Part shown: positions 63,009 to 64,000 of the stretch, piece by piece
Layout of the letters: each line of letters begins with the position of its first letter
Numbering within the stretch: the first letter of the stretch is position 1
NCBI RefSeq assembly: GCF_003316765.1
Contig: NZ_NIJF01000095.1
Span: 248,001-312,000, forward strand
Direction of reading: 5' to 3'
Source of the DNA: Bacillus sp. P14.5
GTDB taxonomy: Bacteria > Bacillota > Bacilli > Bacillales > Bacillaceae_B
DNA: 64,000 nucleotides
Position numbers and translations under genes: made by a program
Notes under the pieces: generated by a model
Told to the model about the DNA's origin: nothing
Databases searched by the model: none
The model's input: the letters and a program-made list of their open reading frames with translations, nothing else

Positions 63009-63236
63009 CTATTTTGAACGTTCAACAATATCCACATCCGTTACATCATGAATGGTATTCAAAAACAAATAGTTGAAAAGGCGGATAGGATCAACCGCAT
63101 TCCGTCCAATATCATGACAATATTTATCTTTTAACTCCTCGAAAATAAAGGAAAAGTTGACTGAACAGTTTATTCTCCTGAATATATTGATTTGAGGAAC
63201 CACGATATCATAAACTCCTCCATACTTACTGAACAT
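63009..63236 (-). pseudogene. Transposase N-terminal remnant (IS1182-like)
   Basis: On the minus strand from an ATG at 63236: MFSKYGGVYDIVVPQINIFR, then VNFSFIFEELKDKYCHDIGR, NAVDPIRLFNYLFLNT and DVDIVERSK. This is the typical N-terminal domain of IS1182-type DDE transposases. It stops after about 75 residues, and the catalytic part is absent. Only a decayed piece remains. Confidence 0.75.
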
Positions 63237-63376
63237 TATTGATTGTTGTAGTTTAATCAATATAAACCACCAGTTTTTATTGATATTTATTAGCGGATAG
63301 TGTTCATTTTTCTCAACGTTGGTTGGAATCGTGTACCTAGAACGCAAATCAACACTTTTTCGTGAGATCTGAAGTG

Positions 63377-63421
63377 AAAAAGGCAGCATCGCTCTTTAAA
63401 GTGAGCGATGCTGCCTTTTTA
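63377..63421. terminator. GGCAG-type repeated hairpin
   Basis: AAAAAGGCAGCATCG ... CGATGCTGCCTTTTTA. Same design as 54047 and 60505. Confidence 0.7.
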
Positions 63422-63882
63422 CTTATTGTTATACTATTTCAGTTTCCTCTATGGTTTAGAGGATATTTATTTGTATTTACTATCGGCTCAATCTTTATGA
63501 TTGATTTTTATAATCAATTAAATTTGTAAAATTAAATATTACAGAAGTAAATGGGCAAAACTAAAAAAAGCAGAGAAGTACTAGAAAGATAGGACTCCAT
63601 ATCATAAATAAAGTATAAATAGAATTACGATAACATTACAAATATATTAAAAGATTATATGGTAGTTTAATTGGCTTTACAGGTGGAAGAATAAGAACAC
63701 GGGTTAAGATAAAAAGTCACTGCTGTTCTTTCTTCAAAGGGAGAAAGAAATGTTCAACCGGCAAAACGTGTTGTGTATTCATCAAGGCCGCGCATCGAGA
63801 TTTGGTAAAGTCATCTTAGAATACAGCTAGAGTAATTCAACTTAATGAAAAAACTATTTTATTCTTTAAGGAGGAATTAATA
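63422..63882. other. AT-rich region before the KGG gene
   Basis: About 460 bases with no ORF. No clear SigB promoter was found even though KGG proteins are often SigB-controlled. The AAGGAGGAAT ribosome site lies at 63869-63878. Confidence 0.4.
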
Positions 63883-64000
63883 ATGGCTAAAAACAACAAT
63901 CAAAACAACAATGGTAAAATGAGTTTGGAAGAAGCAGGGCGCAAAGGCGGACAGACTACTTCTAACAATCATGACAAAGAATTCTACCAAGAGATCGGAC
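63883..64000 (+). CDS. KGG-repeat stress protein, cut by window end
   Basis: 39 residues are visible: an Asn/Gln-rich leader, then MSLEEAGRKGGQTTSNNHDK, a KGG-type repeat as in GsiB-like stress proteins. Ribosome site AAGGAGGAAT is strong. The 3' end lies outside the window. Confidence 0.75.
   Translation, partial: MAKNNNQNNNGKMSLEEAGRKGGQTTSNNHDKEFYQEIG

Overview
The window looks like a chromosomal segment of a spore-forming, low-GC Bacillaceae bacterium (Bacillus sensu lato). The strongest sign is the conserved block lexA - yneA - yneB - ynzC - tkt - sirA - yneF - ccdA - yneI - ccdC - yneK, in the order familiar from B. subtilis. Other signs are a Spo0E-type phosphatase, a PAS sporulation-type histidine kinase, a Spo0A-box-like site before sirA, LexA-type SOS boxes and SigB-type promoters. 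No species name can be read from the sequence alone. The genes are ordinary chromosomal ones; there is no prophage, plasmid backbone or CRISPR array.

Layout. 0-8 kb: hydrolase, GrpB-like protein, MOP-family flippase, a broken DinB-like gene, nucleotidyltransferase, SDR and a dicarboxylate/glutamate symporter. 7.5-8.9 kb is gene-poor and holds repeats. 8.9-24 kb: a frameshifted pbpA-like class B penicillin-binding protein, a YvbH-like PH protein, an SGNH hydrolase, small stress proteins, a TipAS-type MerR regulator, a one-polypeptide sigma/anti-sigma fusion, an ANT(6)-like adenylyltransferase, a Nudix gene broken by a small transposable element, GNATs and an RNA uracil methyltransferase. 24-42 kb: the conserved lexA-to-yneK block, interrupted by CamS, a heterodimeric ABC exporter, a lipoprotein and Spo0E. 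42-51 kb: histidine kinase, a YtxH-like protein under a good SigB promoter, tRNA-Sec and sbcDC. 51-64 kb: type II pantothenate kinase, SCO1-like lipoprotein, DUF2935, selB, a Nudix hydrolase, a SurA_N lipoprotein, Dps, VanZ, GNATs, a transposase remnant and the start of a KGG stress protein.

Four things stand out. (1) At 16091-18154 an ECF-type sigma factor, a zinc-binding anti-sigma domain, one membrane helix and a long extracytoplasmic DUF4179-like domain sit in one reading frame, so a transcription factor appears tethered to the membrane by its own inhibitor. (2) A selenocysteine tRNA (45040-45136, minus) and selB (56021-57913) show Sec-decoding capacity, though no selenoprotein lies in the window. 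(3) The intergenic regions carry several families of short non-coding mobile repeats. Two are MITE-like families with related GGCTnTTTTC termini; copies with 8-bp target duplications and a gene interrupted by a clean insertion are visible. Two further arrays each hold four short palindromes at about 50-60 bp spacing, and one element is bounded by GAGGCTGGGACAAAA inverted repeats. (4) At least six -1 frameshifts break otherwise full-length genes (pbpA twice, camS, ccdA, a GNAT, a Nudix gene). Four are certain to lie in A-runs, which points to undercalled homopolymers in the assembly rather than six real gene losses.

Several regulatory circuits can be read directly. LexA and the divergent yneA-yneB operon share a spacer with three SOS boxes, and sbcDC has its own SOS-box-like site. 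tkt has a near-consensus cre site. sirA has a Spo0A box. Two stress genes have SigB-type promoters. tRNA-Sec has its own promoter and terminator.
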